DNA from: Bacteroidota bacterium
GTDB taxonomy: Bacteria > Bacteroidota > Bacteroidia > Cytophagales > Cyclobacteriaceae
Length of the DNA: 59,854 nucleotides
Reading direction: 5' to 3'
Assembly: GCA_947470895.1 (NCBI GenBank)
Contig: CANIVF010000021.1
Coordinates: 1 to 59,854 of the forward strand
Numbering within the stretch: the first letter of the stretch is position 1; each line of letters opens with the position of its first letter. The notes under the pieces were generated by a model, which saw only the letters and a list, made by a program, of their open reading frames with translations, did no database searches and was not told where the DNA came from. Made by a program: the position numbers and the translations under genes. Shown here in pieces: positions 1 through 10,352 of this stretch.

Positions 1-250
1 CAACCTATGTCATTTAATCCTTGGTCCTCATTAACTTTTTTTGTCCTTCAATACATCACTGCATTGAACCTTAAAGAAATCAACTCGAATATACCCTCTA
101 TCGAGTATATCCGGGTCCGCTATCAATCTCCATTCATTCAAAGAACGTTTGTAATTTAAATCGAGCACTAAAGCTCTTATCCAAATACATTGTGGTCTTA
201 AACCTTTTTGACTCCCCAGAACCGTTGTTCAGTGCCCCTTATTCCGTTTT
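1..250 (-). other. Probable rRNA-operon leader (16S rRNA expected beyond the left edge)
   Basis: No protein-coding gene is visible here. On the minus strand the stretch follows a strong promoter and contains GTTCTTTGA at 138-146, which resembles the boxA antitermination element of rRNA leaders and the GTTCTTTGA seen before 16S genes in Bacteroidota. It also shows a short dyad near 84-110 (ATACTCGATAGAGGGTAT on the minus strand). I infer the untranslated leader of an rRNA operon read leftward, with 16S starting outside the window. It could instead lead another stable RNA. No part of the mature 16S sequence is present, so this rests on promoter and boxA alone. Confidence 0.42.
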
Positions 251-289
251 GGGAGTGCAAATGTAGGAGCAATAATTACATAATGCAAA
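251..289 (-). promoter_or_regulatory. Bacteroidota-type stable-RNA promoter, reading left
   Basis: The minus strand carries TTTG (286-289), a 20-nt spacer and TACATTTG (258-265), matching the Bacteroidota -33 TTTG / -7 TAnnTTTG layout. The -7 box runs straight into GCACTCCC. The 12-nt core ATTTGCACTCCC (251-262) recurs exactly before the tRNA-Leu gene (4933-4944), which suggests a shared stable-RNA promoter type. The spacing and identity are seen directly; use as an rRNA promoter is inferred. Confidence 0.6.
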
Positions 290-320
290 TGCTGCCCAAC
301 TATTTTTTATAAATCTACAA

Positions 321-1589
<1,269 letters not shown>

Positions 1590-1727
1590 CTAATGTCTAT
1601 TTTTTTATGCCAAATGGAATCTCCCGTCCTATTACCGCGCTCATCGGTAAGCTAAGTTGATGGAGATTTCATCGATCAGAATATTTTCCTGCACCGCAAA
1701 GTACGGCAAGCTTATTTATCTCTCTAC

Positions 1728-2063
1728 TTATTTTTTGTGTAATACTTCGTCTTCCGATTTAATCGTCTGGAAGATGGCGTTCAACTTTGTGATTATCAGA
1801 AGCTTCTTCACACTTTCGGATGGATTCATCAAATAGACTTCTCCGCCTTTATTACGAAACTTGGTTAAAATCGTGATTAACACACCTATGCCACTGCTAT
1901 TAATATACCTCAAATCAGAAATATCAATGATACAGGTTATTACTTGATGACTTACCGCATCATTGACGGCACTCACCAATTGAGTTCCGTTATCTTCACC
2001 TATCAAATCACCGGATATTCTTAATATCAGTGAGTTACCCTTAATTTCTTGTCCAAAATTCAT
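1728..2063 (-). CDS. STAS-domain protein (anti-sigma factor antagonist-like)
   Basis: A 111-aa single STAS domain related to SpoIIAA/RsbV anti-anti-sigma factors, which are switched by serine phosphorylation in partner-switching pathways. The hallmark loop NSSGIG (55-60) carries the candidate phosphoserine at Ser56/Ser57, preceded by the beta strand CIIDISDLRYI. No anti-sigma kinase or phosphatase gene is adjacent, so the partners are not visible. It sits between a Fur-family gene and purA on the same strand. The fold is a confident call; the regulatory circuit is unknown. Confidence 0.85.
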   Translation of the reverse strand: MNFGQEIKGNSLILRISGDLIGEDNGTQLVSAVNDAVSHQVITCIIDISDLRYINSSGIGVLITILTKFRNKGGEVYLMNPSESVKKLLIITKLNAIFQTIKSEDEVLHKK

Positions 2064-2149
2064 GCACTAAAATTAATTTTTAAAAGTTTGATCACATGGA
2101 ATTCGCTTAGTTAAAACATCTCGATAAGTATAATCCGTAAATGCTCATT

Positions 2150-2614
2150 TCACGGCTTACGGTTTTCGCAATTTTTCTTTGTACAGGAAGCATATAAAAT
2201 CAAGGAGTGATGCATCACATTAAAATGCAGTAATTCCTCCACAGTGTTTTGAATTGTTTGAATGCGCGGATCACAAAACTCAATCACTTTGTTGCAGTCG
2301 GTACAAATTAAATGATCGTGCTGTTTAAATCCGTATGATTTCTCGTACTGTGCGATGTTCTTGCCAAACTGGTGCTTGCCAACCAGATCGCATTCTACTA
2401 ATAAATCAAGTGTGTTATAAACCGTGGCACGACTCACCCGGTAATTCATATTTTTCATGTTGATGTAAAGGGACTCTACATCAAAGTGACCATTCAATGA
2501 ATAAATCTGCTCCAGAATGGCATATCGTTCCGGTGTCTTTCGCAGTTCCTTGTTTTCCAAAAAGGCTGTAAAAATCCTCTTTACCTCTTCAAATGCTTTT
2601 GGATTTAATGCCAT
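2150..2614 (-). CDS. Fur-family metal or peroxide-responsive repressor
   Basis: A 154-aa winged-helix regulator of the Fur/PerR/Zur family. The DNA-binding helix is around 57-75 (YRVSRATVYNTLDLL), and metal-site residues follow: His99 and His101 in KQHDH, a CxxC at Cys104/Cys107 and a second pair at Cys144/Cys149, which would hold structural zinc. Sequence alone does not settle whether it senses Fe, Zn or peroxide. Its start is 30 nt downstream of the end of the (p)ppGpp synthetase gene, so the two are probably co-transcribed, a neighbourhood I recall from other Bacteroidota. Confidence 0.93.
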   Translation of the reverse strand: MALNPKAFEEVKRIFTAFLENKELRKTPERYAILEQIYSLNGHFDVESLYINMKNMNYRVSRATVYNTLDLLVECDLVGKHQFGKNIAQYEKSYGFKQHDHLICTDCNKVIEFCDPRIQTIQNTVEELLHFNVMHHSLILYASCTKKNCENRKP

Positions 2615-2644
2615 GGATAAAAATTACAGACAAATATAAACAGA

Positions 2645-4870
2645 TTAGCCATTATTGTTTCTAGAGTCAAATCGTGAAACTTTCACCACGCCTTCCACCT
2701 TTTCGAGCTTCTCGATGAGCATCTCCAAATGACGGGTATCGTTCACGTAAAGCATGATTTCACCACTGAAAATACCCTGATCCGTTTTAAAAGAAAGCGA
2801 ACTCATATTCACTTTCAATTCTTCTGAAATCACTTTTGAAACATCGTTGATCAATCCAACCCTGTCGGTTCCAATTACTTTGAGACCTGTAAGGAAGGCC
2901 ACTTCATGTTGGGATGTCCACTTGGCTTTGATTACACGATTGCCTTGATTAGCAAGGAGTTCTGTTGCATTGGGGCACGTGGTGCGGTGTATTTTGATGC
3001 CTTCATTGACAGTAACGAATCCAAATACTTCATCACCAGGAATGGGCGTGCAGCATTTGGCCAGTTTATATTCCACTACATCCATATCCTCGCCAATAAG
3101 TAGAATGTCTTCGTAGCGGCCTTTTACCTTATTGATTTCTTGCTCAATGCTTTTTACATCCGTGATTTCTGAATGTGCTTTATTTTTTAGCGGTGAGGAT
3201 GGCTTGAATTCTTTAAATCTCTTGAAATCGTTTAGAGTTATTAATCCTTTACCTACTCGATAGTGCAATTCGAACTGAGAATTAACTTTAAAGTAATCAC
3301 GCATCTGTTCATAAACGCGGCTGCTGACATCAATCTTTAATTGTTTTGTTTTACGCAGTAAAATTTCTTTTCCATCATCCGCTACATTGCGCTTATCTTC
3401 TTTAAGTAATTCCTTGATTTTCGATTTTGCTTTCGGACTGATTACAAAGCGTAACCAATCTTCATTGGGCTTTTGCTTTGATGAGGTCAAAATCTCAATC
3501 TGATCACCATTTTTTAGAGTGTGGTTGATAGGCACCAATTTCTGATTGACTTTCGCACCAATGCACTTTGCACCAATATCGGTGTGAATATCGAATGCAA
3601 AATCAAGAGCAGTGGCTCCGATTGGCAATGTTTTTAACTCACCTTTAGGAGTAAATACAAAAATCTCTTCGTTAAAAAGATTGCCACGGAAATCATCCAC
3701 AAACTCTAACGCAGTTAAATCTTGCTTTTCAAGAAGTTCGCGCACTTTTACCAACCATTTTTCCAGGTTGGATTCATGACTGGATCCATTGTCTTTATAT
3801 TTCCAATGCGCGGCATAACCTTTCTCGGCAATTTCATCCATGCGCCTTGTGCGGATTTGCACCTCTACCCACTGGCCATTTTTTGCCATAACCGTGGTGT
3901 GCAGCGATTCATAACCATTTCCCTTTGGAGTGCTGATCCAATCTCTTAATCGATCGGGGTTAGGGGTGTAATAGTCCGTTACGATGGAATACACTTGCCA
4001 GCAATATGATTTTTCCTGCTCCAGTGGAGTATCGATGATGATGCGCACGGCAAACAAATCATACACTTCTTCAAAAGGTATGTTCTGCTTGCGCATTTTA
4101 TTATAAATGGAGAAAATAGATTTTGGCCGGCTCTTGATTTCGCACTCTACATTGAGTTTATCGAGTTCTTCTTTAATCGGCTGAACAAATTGCTTGATAA
4201 ATTTATTTCTGGAAGCCCGCGACTCATCAATTTTATTGGAAATGTCACGATAGACAGGATAATCCGTGAATCTCAAATACAAATCTTCCAATTCAGTCTT
4301 AATGGCATTCAAGCCAAGCCGGTGGGCCAGCGGAGCGTATAAATAAATCGTTTCAGAAGAAACCCTCAGTTGCTTGTTGCGTGGCATACTCTCCAGCGTA
4401 CGCATGTTATGGAGACGATCTGCCAGTTTAATCAGAATCACACGAACGTCTTCCGACAAGGTGAAAAGCATCTTACGGAAGTTTTCGGCTTGGGCCGAGG
4501 TTCCATATTCAAATACACCTTTGATCTTGGTTAAGCCATCGATGATCTTGGCAATCTTCTTCCCGAAGATTTGTTCGAGGTCTTTTAGCTGAATGTCAGT
4601 GTCTTCCACCACATCGTGCAGCAAAGCCGCAATAATGGAAGTAGTTCCAAGACCAATCTCTTCAACACAAATTTCAGCCACTGATAATGGATGAAAAATG
4701 TATGGCTCACCCGATTTTCTACGCATTTCCTTGTGCGCCTCCATGGAGATGGTGAAAGCCCTCTTTATCAATTTGGCGTCCCCTTCCTTAAGAATAGGCT
4801 TTGCCTTACGCAGCAGTCTGCGATATCGGTTGATTATCTCTTTCCGCTCTTCTTCAACATCAATTACCAC
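2645..4870 (-). CDS. Bifunctional (p)ppGpp synthetase/hydrolase (RelA/SpoT)
   Basis: Makes and degrades the stringent-response alarmone (p)ppGpp. The 741-aa chain shows the long RSH order: an HD hydrolase domain with His60 and the His85-Asp86 pair (LLHDVVEDTD), a synthetase domain with KSRPKSIFSIYNKM near 245-258 and the TPKGNGYESLHTTV loop near 320, a TGS domain from about residue 405, and a C-terminal ACT domain from about 665. The intact HD motif argues for a hydrolase-competent, SpoT-like enzyme. It is the first gene of the minus-strand run towards purA. ATG at 4870 is used; an alternative start nearby would not affect the domains. Confidence 0.96.
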   Translation of the reverse strand: MVIDVEEERKEIINRYRRLLRKAKPILKEGDAKLIKRAFTISMEAHKEMRRKSGEPYIFHPLSVAEICVEEIGLGTTSIIAALLHDVVEDTDIQLKDLEQIFGKKIAKIIDGLTKIKGVFEYGTSAQAENFRKMLFTLSEDVRVILIKLADRLHNMRTLESMPRNKQLRVSSETIYLYAPLAHRLGLNAIKTELEDLYLRFTDYPVYRDISNKIDESRASRNKFIKQFVQPIKEELDKLNVECEIKSRPKSIFSIYNKMRKQNIPFEEVYDLFAVRIIIDTPLEQEKSYCWQVYSIVTDYYTPNPDRLRDWISTPKGNGYESLHTTVMAKNGQWVEVQIRTRRMDEIAEKGYAAHWKYKDNGSSHESNLEKWLVKVRELLEKQDLTALEFVDDFRGNLFNEEIFVFTPKGELKTLPIGATALDFAFDIHTDIGAKCIGAKVNQKLVPINHTLKNGDQIEILTSSKQKPNEDWLRFVISPKAKSKIKELLKEDKRNVADDGKEILLRKTKQLKIDVSSRVYEQMRDYFKVNSQFELHYRVGKGLITLNDFKRFKEFKPSSPLKNKAHSEITDVKSIEQEINKVKGRYEDILLIGEDMDVVEYKLAKCCTPIPGDEVFGFVTVNEGIKIHRTTCPNATELLANQGNRVIKAKWTSQHEVAFLTGLKVIGTDRVGLINDVSKVISEELKVNMSSLSFKTDQGIFSGEIMLYVNDTRHLEMLIEKLEKVEGVVKVSRFDSRNNNG

Positions 4871-4929
4871 GTGCCGACAGGATTTATTAGGAATTTTTGA
4901 ACAGTACTTTAATCATAACGAATAATCTC

Positions 4930-4944
4930 TAAATTTGCACTCCC
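4930..4944 (+). promoter_or_regulatory. Promoter -7 region for tRNA-Leu
   Basis: TAAATTTG (4930-4937) matches the Bacteroidota -7 box and continues as CACTCCC. The core ATTTGCACTCCC at 4933-4944 is identical to that of the putative rRNA promoter at 251-262 on the other strand. No good -33 TTTG is seen 19-20 nt upstream. About 100 nt separate it from the tRNA, implying a processed 5' leader. Confidence 0.55.
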
Positions 4945-5045
4945 TTTAGAAAAAAAACGTGTTTTTTTAATTCAAAAAAGGAAATGCTGGTCTGGTCTTA
5001 ATCCGATCCCGGCAAGAGGAGCCTAACCTCTTTAAAAAAAATAAT

Positions 5046-5127
5046 GCGGATGTGGCGTAATTGGCAGCCGCGCCAGACTTAGGATCTGGTGCCGTGAGGC
5101 GTGGGGGTTCGAGTCCCTTCATCCGCA
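5046..5127 (+). tRNA. tRNA-Leu, anticodon UAG
   Basis: The acceptor arms GCGGATG (5046-5052) and CATCCGC (5120-5126) pair fully, with discriminator A at 5127. The anticodon stem CCAGA/TCTGG encloses the loop CTTAGGA, giving anticodon TAG (5080-5082) for CUA leucine codons. A long variable arm (TGCCGTGAGGCGT), typical of class II tRNAs such as Leu, precedes the TTCGAGT T-loop. The 3' CCA is not encoded. It sits alone between the minus-strand (p)ppGpp synthetase gene and tig. Confidence 0.97.
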
Positions 5128-5134
5128 CATATAT

Positions 5135-5178
5135 TGAACCCTCCTTTCGATAGAATAATTTATCGGCGGGAGGGTTCA
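5135..5178 (+). terminator. Hairpin after tRNA-Leu, probable terminator
   Basis: Perfect 10-bp arms (5135-5144 and 5169-5178; TGAACCCTCC with its complement) with a partly paired interior (CGATA/TATCG) form a stable hairpin 7 nt past the tRNA. It lacks a long T-run, so it may be a processing signal rather than an intrinsic terminator. Confidence 0.5.
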
Positions 5179-5234
5179 TTAATTAAAACAAGATTACATC
5201 AAGTCCTTATTATTGACTTTAAAACACGCATACC

Positions 5235-6581
5235 TTGAATATTACATTAGACAAACAAAGCGCCACTGACGGATTGATTATAATCCAATTGAGCGAATCT
5301 GACTATCAACCCAAAGTGGATGTTAAGTTAAAAGACTACGCACGTAAGGCCAATATCAAAGGATTCCGTCAAGGAAAAGTGCCTGCCGGTGTAATCAAAA
5401 AGATGTTTGGTAAGTCGGTGCTGGTGGAAGAAGTGAATCACATTGTATCCCATTCAGTATCCGATTACATACGCGATCAGAAATTGAGAATATTGGGCGA
5501 CCCGATGCCTAACCAGGAAAAAGGTTTTGCCATTGACTGGGAGAATCAAAAAGATTTTGAATTTGAATTTCAGATCGGCCTGGTAGAAGATTTTCAGGTT
5601 GACCTTTCCAACGAAGTAAAAGTCACTTCAAACAAAATTGAAGTCGATCAGAAAGTAATCGATGAAACCCTCGAGGATCTTAAAAACCGTTTCGGTAATT
5701 CAACTAATCCTGAAGTAAGCGAGGCGGGTTGCAGTTTGTATGGAGAAATCTCCACCGGAACTGAAGAGAAAAAAGGATCCTTCATCGCTATTGATAAAGT
5801 AGCCAAGAAAGAACAAAAGAAATTTATTGGTGTGAAGAAAGACGATGTGATCGAGTTCGACATCGAAAAAGCATTTGATGATAAAGCGGCTATCGCACAA
5901 GCAATGAATCTTTCGGAAGAAGAAGCGGAGAAGGCAAAAGGAACGTATTCATTCACGGTAACCACCATCACCAAAGTAGAGCCAGCTTCCATCAATCAGG
6001 AGTTGTTTGATAAGGTGTTTGGGCCTGAAGTAGTGAAGACAGAAGAAGTGTTTATCGAAAAAATTAAGTCTACTATTGGCGAAAACTACAATCGGGAGAC
6101 GGAACATTTGTTAGACCATGAAATTCAACACCTCTATGTTGATCACACCAAAATCAACATGCCAGATAAATTTTTAAAAAACTGGTTGATCAACACGAGC
6201 AACGGTCAGGTTACAGAAGATATTCTGGAAAAAGAATTTACTACTTACAAAGATTCCCTGAAGTGGGATCTGATCAAGAATAGGATTGCCGAAGAGAAAG
6301 AAATTAAAGTGGAAAGTGACGAAGTACGCGAAAAAGCCAAGCAATTCATCATGGAACAATTTGGTGGACCGGCCATTGCAGCACAGTTGGGAGATAAATT
6401 GGATGATATCGCTAATAATTACCTTTCCGGTCAAGATGGAAAAGGCGAAAACTTCATGAAAATTTACAATCAGCTTCGTCATGAGAGAATCCTGAAGGTG
6501 ATTAAGGATTCCATCACGATAACGGAAAAGAAAGTGAGCCTAGACGAATTCAAAAAACTTTCGGCCATCCATCAGCATTAA
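5235..6581 (+). CDS. tig: Trigger factor (ribosome-associated chaperone)
   Basis: A 448-aa protein that docks at the ribosome exit tunnel and shelters nascent chains. The ribosome-binding signature GFRQGKVP is at 43-50, followed by a PPIase-like middle region and a helical C-terminal cradle. The middle domain is divergent and catalytic activity is not evident. The start is a TTG at 5235 (reads NITLDK next), chosen because it places the ribosome-binding loop at the family position and no ATG lies closer upstream in frame. It precedes clpP and clpX, the tig-clpP-clpX order common in bacteria, but a hairpin separates it from clpP. Confidence 0.95.
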   Translation: MNITLDKQSATDGLIIIQLSESDYQPKVDVKLKDYARKANIKGFRQGKVPAGVIKKMFGKSVLVEEVNHIVSHSVSDYIRDQKLRILGDPMPNQEKGFAIDWENQKDFEFEFQIGLVEDFQVDLSNEVKVTSNKIEVDQKVIDETLEDLKNRFGNSTNPEVSEAGCSLYGEISTGTEEKKGSFIAIDKVAKKEQKKFIGVKKDDVIEFDIEKAFDDKAAIAQAMNLSEEEAEKAKGTYSFTVTTITKVEPASINQELFDKVFGPEVVKTEEVFIEKIKSTIGENYNRETEHLLDHEIQHLYVDHTKINMPDKFLKNWLINTSNGQVTEDILEKEFTTYKDSLKWDLIKNRIAEEKEIKVESDEVREKAKQFIMEQFGGPAIAAQLGDKLDDIANNYLSGQDGKGENFMKIYNQLRHERILKVIKDSITITEKKVSLDEFKKLSAIHQH

Positions 6582-6614
6582 TCTATTCAGAACCTTTTGA
6601 TAAAGGATTTGGTT

Positions 6615-6649
6615 ATAGAAAAGCCTCGCATTTGTTGAGGCTTTTCTAT
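6615..6649 (+). terminator. Intrinsic-terminator-like hairpin between tig and clpP
   Basis: A perfect 13-bp stem (6615-6627 with 6637-6649) and 9-nt loop sit 33 nt past the tig stop. The right arm has a short T-stretch. It should end or attenuate tig transcription and implies a separate promoter for clpP. Confidence 0.7.
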
Positions 6650-6743
6650 TGAATATTTCTTACTAACATTGGGGAGTAAACAATTAAAGCGCGGTGCAAA
6701 CCGACTATTATTTGAGTCATTAAATCAATTTATTTTAGATACT

Positions 6744-7436
6744 ATGTCACAATCCAACGAATTCAGAAAGTATGCAGTGCACCATTTGGGCATGAGCGGA
6801 AATGCTTTAGACAGCTATGCAAAACATGTAAATGAAACTCCCTACACGGTAACCGGAATGACGCCTAACGTAGTGGAAGAGCGTCAGATGCGTGCCACTG
6901 TGATTGACGTATTCTCTCGCCTGATGGCGGATCGAATTATCTTTTTTGGAACTGCTGTGGATGATTATGTTGCCAATGTGATCACTGCGCAACTTCTTTT
7001 CCTGGAATCATCCGATCCCAAGAAGGATATCATCATGTACATCAACAGCCCGGGAGGATCTGTGCATGCAGGTTTAGGTATTTATGATACCATGCAGTAC
7101 GTAAATCCTGACGTGGCCACCATTTGCACAGGACTAGCTGCTTCCATGGGTGCCGTTCTTTTGGCAGCCGGAACTCCTAAAAAGAGATCAGGTTTGAAAC
7201 ATGCCCGAGTGATGATTCACCAACCATCAGCCGGCATGCAGGGAACCTCCAAAGACATGGAGATTTCATTGAAGCAAACCATCGAATTGCGTCAGGATCT
7301 GTACACCATTCTGGCTAACCATTGCGGGCAAACCTTCGAAAGAATCGAAAAAGATTCTGATCGTGACTATTGGATGAGGGCGAGCGAAGCCAAAGAATAC
7401 GGCCTGATCGATGAGGTTTTAGAGCGCAAGAAATAA
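6744..7436 (+). CDS. clpP: ATP-dependent Clp protease proteolytic subunit
   Basis: Serine protease that forms the tetradecameric proteolytic chamber used by ClpX. With the ATG at 6744 the protein is 230 aa. Catalytic Ser134 lies in LAASMGAVLL, His159 in RVMIHQPSAG (25 residues later, as in E. coli), and the catalytic Asp in the cluster 204-208. The reading frame is open further upstream to a TTG at 6669, but the extra 25 residues do not look like ClpP, so the ATG is preferred. The clpX gene follows after 109 nt. Confidence 0.96.
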   Translation: MSQSNEFRKYAVHHLGMSGNALDSYAKHVNETPYTVTGMTPNVVEERQMRATVIDVFSRLMADRIIFFGTAVDDYVANVITAQLLFLESSDPKKDIIMYINSPGGSVHAGLGIYDTMQYVNPDVATICTGLAASMGAVLLAAGTPKKRSGLKHARVMIHQPSAGMQGTSKDMEISLKQTIELRQDLYTILANHCGQTFERIEKDSDRDYWMRASEAKEYGLIDEVLERKK

Positions 7437-7462
7437 TCAGAAAGAATATCCATTAAGTACAG

Positions 7463-7520
7463 TTAGCCGATTAGCCAATTAAATTCTATATTTTTGTAGA
7501 TCAATTGGTTAACCGGCTAA
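7463..7520. repeat. Long inverted repeat in the clpP-clpX gap
   Basis: Two 18-nt arms (7463-7480 and 7503-7520) are reverse complements with two mismatches, enclosing a 22-nt AT-rich loop. They may fold in the transcript between clpP and clpX or form an operator. The loop also contains TATTTTTG (7489-7496), a -7-like box, so clpX could have its own promoter. No long T-run follows. Confidence 0.6.
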
Positions 7521-7545
7521 TTGATTAATAATTAAACGATTAAGC

Positions 7546-8781
7546 ATGGCTGAAGTAATTTGTTCGTTTTGCGGCAGAAATAAGAAAGATGTAGATCTGA
7601 TGATCTCCGGCATACACGCCCACATTTGCGACAAGTGTGTGACGCAAGCCAGTCAGATTTTACAGGAAGAAAAGAAAAATAAAGTTGAAGCCGGTGGGCT
7701 CCCTAACTTCAAGTTGATCAAGCCTCGCGAGATCAAAAAGTTTTTGGATGAATATGTGATCGGTCAGGACGAAGCCAAGCGCGTGATGGCTGTGGCTGTT
7801 TATAATCATTACAAGCGCCTCATGCAGCGTAAAATCGATAACGACATCACCATCGAAAAATCAAACATCATTATGGTGGGCGAAACAGGAACAGGCAAAA
7901 CATACCTGGCCCGTACCCTTGCTAAAATCTTGCAAGTACCTTTCTGTATCGCTGATGCAACAGTACTTACTGAAGCCGGTTATGTTGGTGAAGATGTGGA
8001 AAGCATACTTACCCGCTTATTACAAGCTGCCGACTATAATACCGAAGCCGCTGAGCGCGGGATTGTATACATCGATGAAATTGACAAGATCGCACGCAAA
8101 TCAGATAATCCTTCCATCACCCGCGATGTGAGTGGCGAAGGCGTTCAGCAAGCGCTATTGAAACTATTGGAGGGAACCTCGGTGAACGTGCCACCGCAAG
8201 GCGGACGTAAGCACCCCGATCAAAAAATGATTTCTGTAAACACAGAAAATATTCTATTCATCTGCGGTGGAGCTTTTGAAGGAATCTCAAGATTGATTGG
8301 AAAAAGATTAAATACCCGCCCATTGGGATTTGCTACGAATCCCGATAGTTTAAATCCAGCGGATGTAGATAAGGACAATTTATTACAATTTGTATCAGCA
8401 CAAGATCTCAAGAGTTTTGGATTGATTCCGGAACTGATCGGGCGATTGCCTGTACTTTCATTCTTGAATCCGTTGGATCATAGTGCGCTGCGCAAAATTT
8501 TGACCGAGCCAAAAAATGCGTTGGTAAAACAATACAAGAAGCTTTTTGAGATGGAAACCATTGAGGTGGAATTTAAAGAAGGAGCCTTGGATTTTATTGT
8601 TGAGAAAGCCGTTGACTTTAAACTGGGTGCCCGTGGACTTCGCTCCATTTGTGAAGCCATTATCAACGATGCTATGTTTGAGATGCCGTCTGATGAAACG
8701 ACCGACAAGCTAGTGATCACGCGCGCTTACGCGGAAGAGAAATTCAACAAATCACATTACAGCAAGCTTAAGGTCGCTTAG
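7546..8781 (+). CDS. clpX: ATP-dependent Clp protease ATP-binding subunit ClpX
   Basis: AAA+ unfoldase that feeds substrates to ClpP. The 411-aa protein begins with a zinc-binding domain (Cys6, Cys9, Cys28, Cys31), then Walker A GETGTGKT (112-119), the substrate-gripping pore loop GYVGED (145-150), Walker B VYIDEID (174-180) and an LGF tripeptide (260-262) where the ClpP-docking IGF loop normally lies. The C-terminal small domain keeps the sensor-2 GARGLRSI motif. ATG at 7546 gives the standard length. It ends one base from the stop of the convergent lpxB. Confidence 0.97.
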   Translation: MAEVICSFCGRNKKDVDLMISGIHAHICDKCVTQASQILQEEKKNKVEAGGLPNFKLIKPREIKKFLDEYVIGQDEAKRVMAVAVYNHYKRLMQRKIDNDITIEKSNIIMVGETGTGKTYLARTLAKILQVPFCIADATVLTEAGYVGEDVESILTRLLQAADYNTEAAERGIVYIDEIDKIARKSDNPSITRDVSGEGVQQALLKLLEGTSVNVPPQGGRKHPDQKMISVNTENILFICGGAFEGISRLIGKRLNTRPLGFATNPDSLNPADVDKDNLLQFVSAQDLKSFGLIPELIGRLPVLSFLNPLDHSALRKILTEPKNALVKQYKKLFEMETIEVEFKEGALDFIVEKAVDFKLGARGLRSICEAIINDAMFEMPSDETTDKLVITRAYAEEKFNKSHYSKLKVA

Positions 8782-8782
8782 A

Positions 8783-9898
8783 TTATTTCCGTGTGAAATG
8801 CTCGGTGATTAGTCGTGCTGTATTTTCAGAAGCAGAACCAGTATCCAGCACCTGATATAGATTTTCATATTCTGTCGTAATAGATGTCAGATAATCTTGA
8901 TCATACAAAAGTTTATGCAATTCGGTTTGTACTAACTCTTTTGTAGCATTAGTCTGGATCATTTCGCGAATCACTTCTTGGCCTGCAATCAGATTGACCA
9001 ACGAGATAAACTTCACTTGCACGAGGCTGCTGGCAATAAAATATTCTAAGGCATTGGTTTTATAAACCACCACCTGAGGCACCTTGAATAATGCTGTTTC
9101 AAGTGTAGCCGTACCTGAGGTAACAATGGCTGCATCAGCACGATTTAGTAAATCATAAGTCTCCCCTTCTACAAACTTCACGTTCGGTTTACCTTTTAAG
9201 ACATGGTATAAATTACCAGAAAGATTGCTGACAGCAGCAACTACAAATTGTACATCCTTGTTTTCATCCGCAATTTCGGCCATCAGCGGTACGATCAATT
9301 TCAATTCAATCTTACGACTGCCTGGTAAGAGTGCTACCAATTTTCTGTCGGATGAAATTTCATGCTTAGACATGAAATCTGCATTTACCTGGAACGACTT
9401 GATCGCGTCAAGAACCGGATTGCCAACATAGTCGACATGGAAGTCATACTTTTTGTAAAAGTCCTTTTCGAAAGGAAGGATCACAAACATTCTGTCCACG
9501 CTGGCCTTCAACTTCCACGCTCGACTTTGATACCAGGCCCAAACCTTTGGAGGGATATAATATAAAACAGGTATACCCTTTTTCTTCGCGAACTGAGCAA
9601 TCTTCAGATTAAAACCACCATAATCGATCAGGATAATCGCATCGGGTTTAAACTCAAGAATATCTTTTTTGCAGGATGAAATGAATTTGAAAATCTTAAA
9701 CAGACTTGTAGCTAAAGAAATAAAGCCCATAAACGCCATCTCCCTATAATGAACAGATAGCTTCACACCCATCTGTTGCATTTCATCACCACCAAATCCT
9801 CTTAGCTCAGCATGCTGATCATACTTAAGCAACGAGCGCACGAGGTTCCCTCCATGCAAATCACCTGATCGCTCACCGGCTATGATATAATACTTCAC
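8783..9898 (-). CDS. lpxB: Lipid-A-disaccharide synthase
   Basis: GT19 glycosyltransferase that joins UDP-2,3-diacylglucosamine and lipid X to make the lipid A disaccharide at the inner membrane. The 371-aa protein opens with YIIAGERSGDLHG, the family signature, and has LPGSRKIE near 195 and the SGTATLE motif near 261 typical of LpxB. The start is GTG at 9898, inferred from the TAGTG overlap with the queD stop, which suggests translational coupling. With hldD and waaA in this window it shows a Gram-negative LPS-making cell. Confidence 0.95.
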   Translation of the reverse strand: MKYYIIAGERSGDLHGGNLVRSLLKYDQHAELRGFGGDEMQQMGVKLSVHYREMAFMGFISLATSLFKIFKFISSCKKDILEFKPDAIILIDYGGFNLKIAQFAKKKGIPVLYYIPPKVWAWYQSRAWKLKASVDRMFVILPFEKDFYKKYDFHVDYVGNPVLDAIKSFQVNADFMSKHEISSDRKLVALLPGSRKIELKLIVPLMAEIADENKDVQFVVAAVSNLSGNLYHVLKGKPNVKFVEGETYDLLNRADAAIVTSGTATLETALFKVPQVVVYKTNALEYFIASSLVQVKFISLVNLIAGQEVIREMIQTNATKELVQTELHKLLYDQDYLTSITTEYENLYQVLDTGSASENTARLITEHFTRK

Positions 9899-10332
9899 TA
9901 ATTGTTGGTTGATGATTCGCCATAGTACTCTACATAGTTCCGGGGAGTTTCAAACAATCGGATGGAATGAAGTGTTCCAAACTTGCTGATGGAAGAAATC
10001 TTTGGTGCTAAAATTTTCCAGATCTCAATTACCAGATTTTCGCAACTGGCCAATTTATCTTTCATGAAATCCACATCGAGGTTCAGGTTCTTGTGATCCA
10101 GATTATCGATTACCTCGACCCTAATGAGCGTACTTAATTCCTTCAAATCGATGACAAAACCAGTATCCGGATCAGGCAATCCCTTTACAGTTACAATCAA
10201 ATCAAAATTATGGCCGTGCCAGTTTTCATTAGCGCACGGTCCGAATACATCAATATTCTTCTCCTTGCTCCAGGATGGATTGTACAATTTATGAGCTGCA
10301 TTAAAATGCTCTTTTCTGCTGACGTGAACCAT
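9898..10332 (-). CDS. queD: 6-carboxy-5,6,7,8-tetrahydropterin synthase (QueD/PTPS family)
   Basis: Converts dihydroneopterin triphosphate to 6-carboxytetrahydropterin, the second step towards queuosine and other 7-deazaguanines. The 144-aa protein has the zinc ligands His14 (AAHKL), His39 and His41 (WHGHN), catalytic Cys33 (FGPCANENW) and the Asp79-His80 pair. The CxxxHGH form supports QueD over mammalian-type PTPS, and queE lies 4.6 kb away. It overlaps lpxB by one base. A TATATTTG promoter box lies 20 nt upstream of the ATG. Confidence 0.9.
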   Translation of the reverse strand: MVHVSRKEHFNAAHKLYNPSWSKEKNIDVFGPCANENWHGHNFDLIVTVKGLPDPDTGFVIDLKELSTLIRVEVIDNLDHKNLNLDVDFMKDKLASCENLVIEIWKILAPKISSISKFGTLHSIRLFETPRNYVEYYGESSTNN

Positions 10333-10352
10333 AGATAATCAAAAACTGATGG

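Noticed and set aside
4945-5045. Possible second stable RNA between the promoter and tRNA-Leu
   Set aside because: The stretch has small hairpins but no cloverleaf or other recognisable RNA fold.
4967-5179. A 70-residue frame on the minus strand across the tRNA-Leu gene
   Set aside because: It is the antisense of the tRNA and its leader; such spurious proteins are common over tRNAs.
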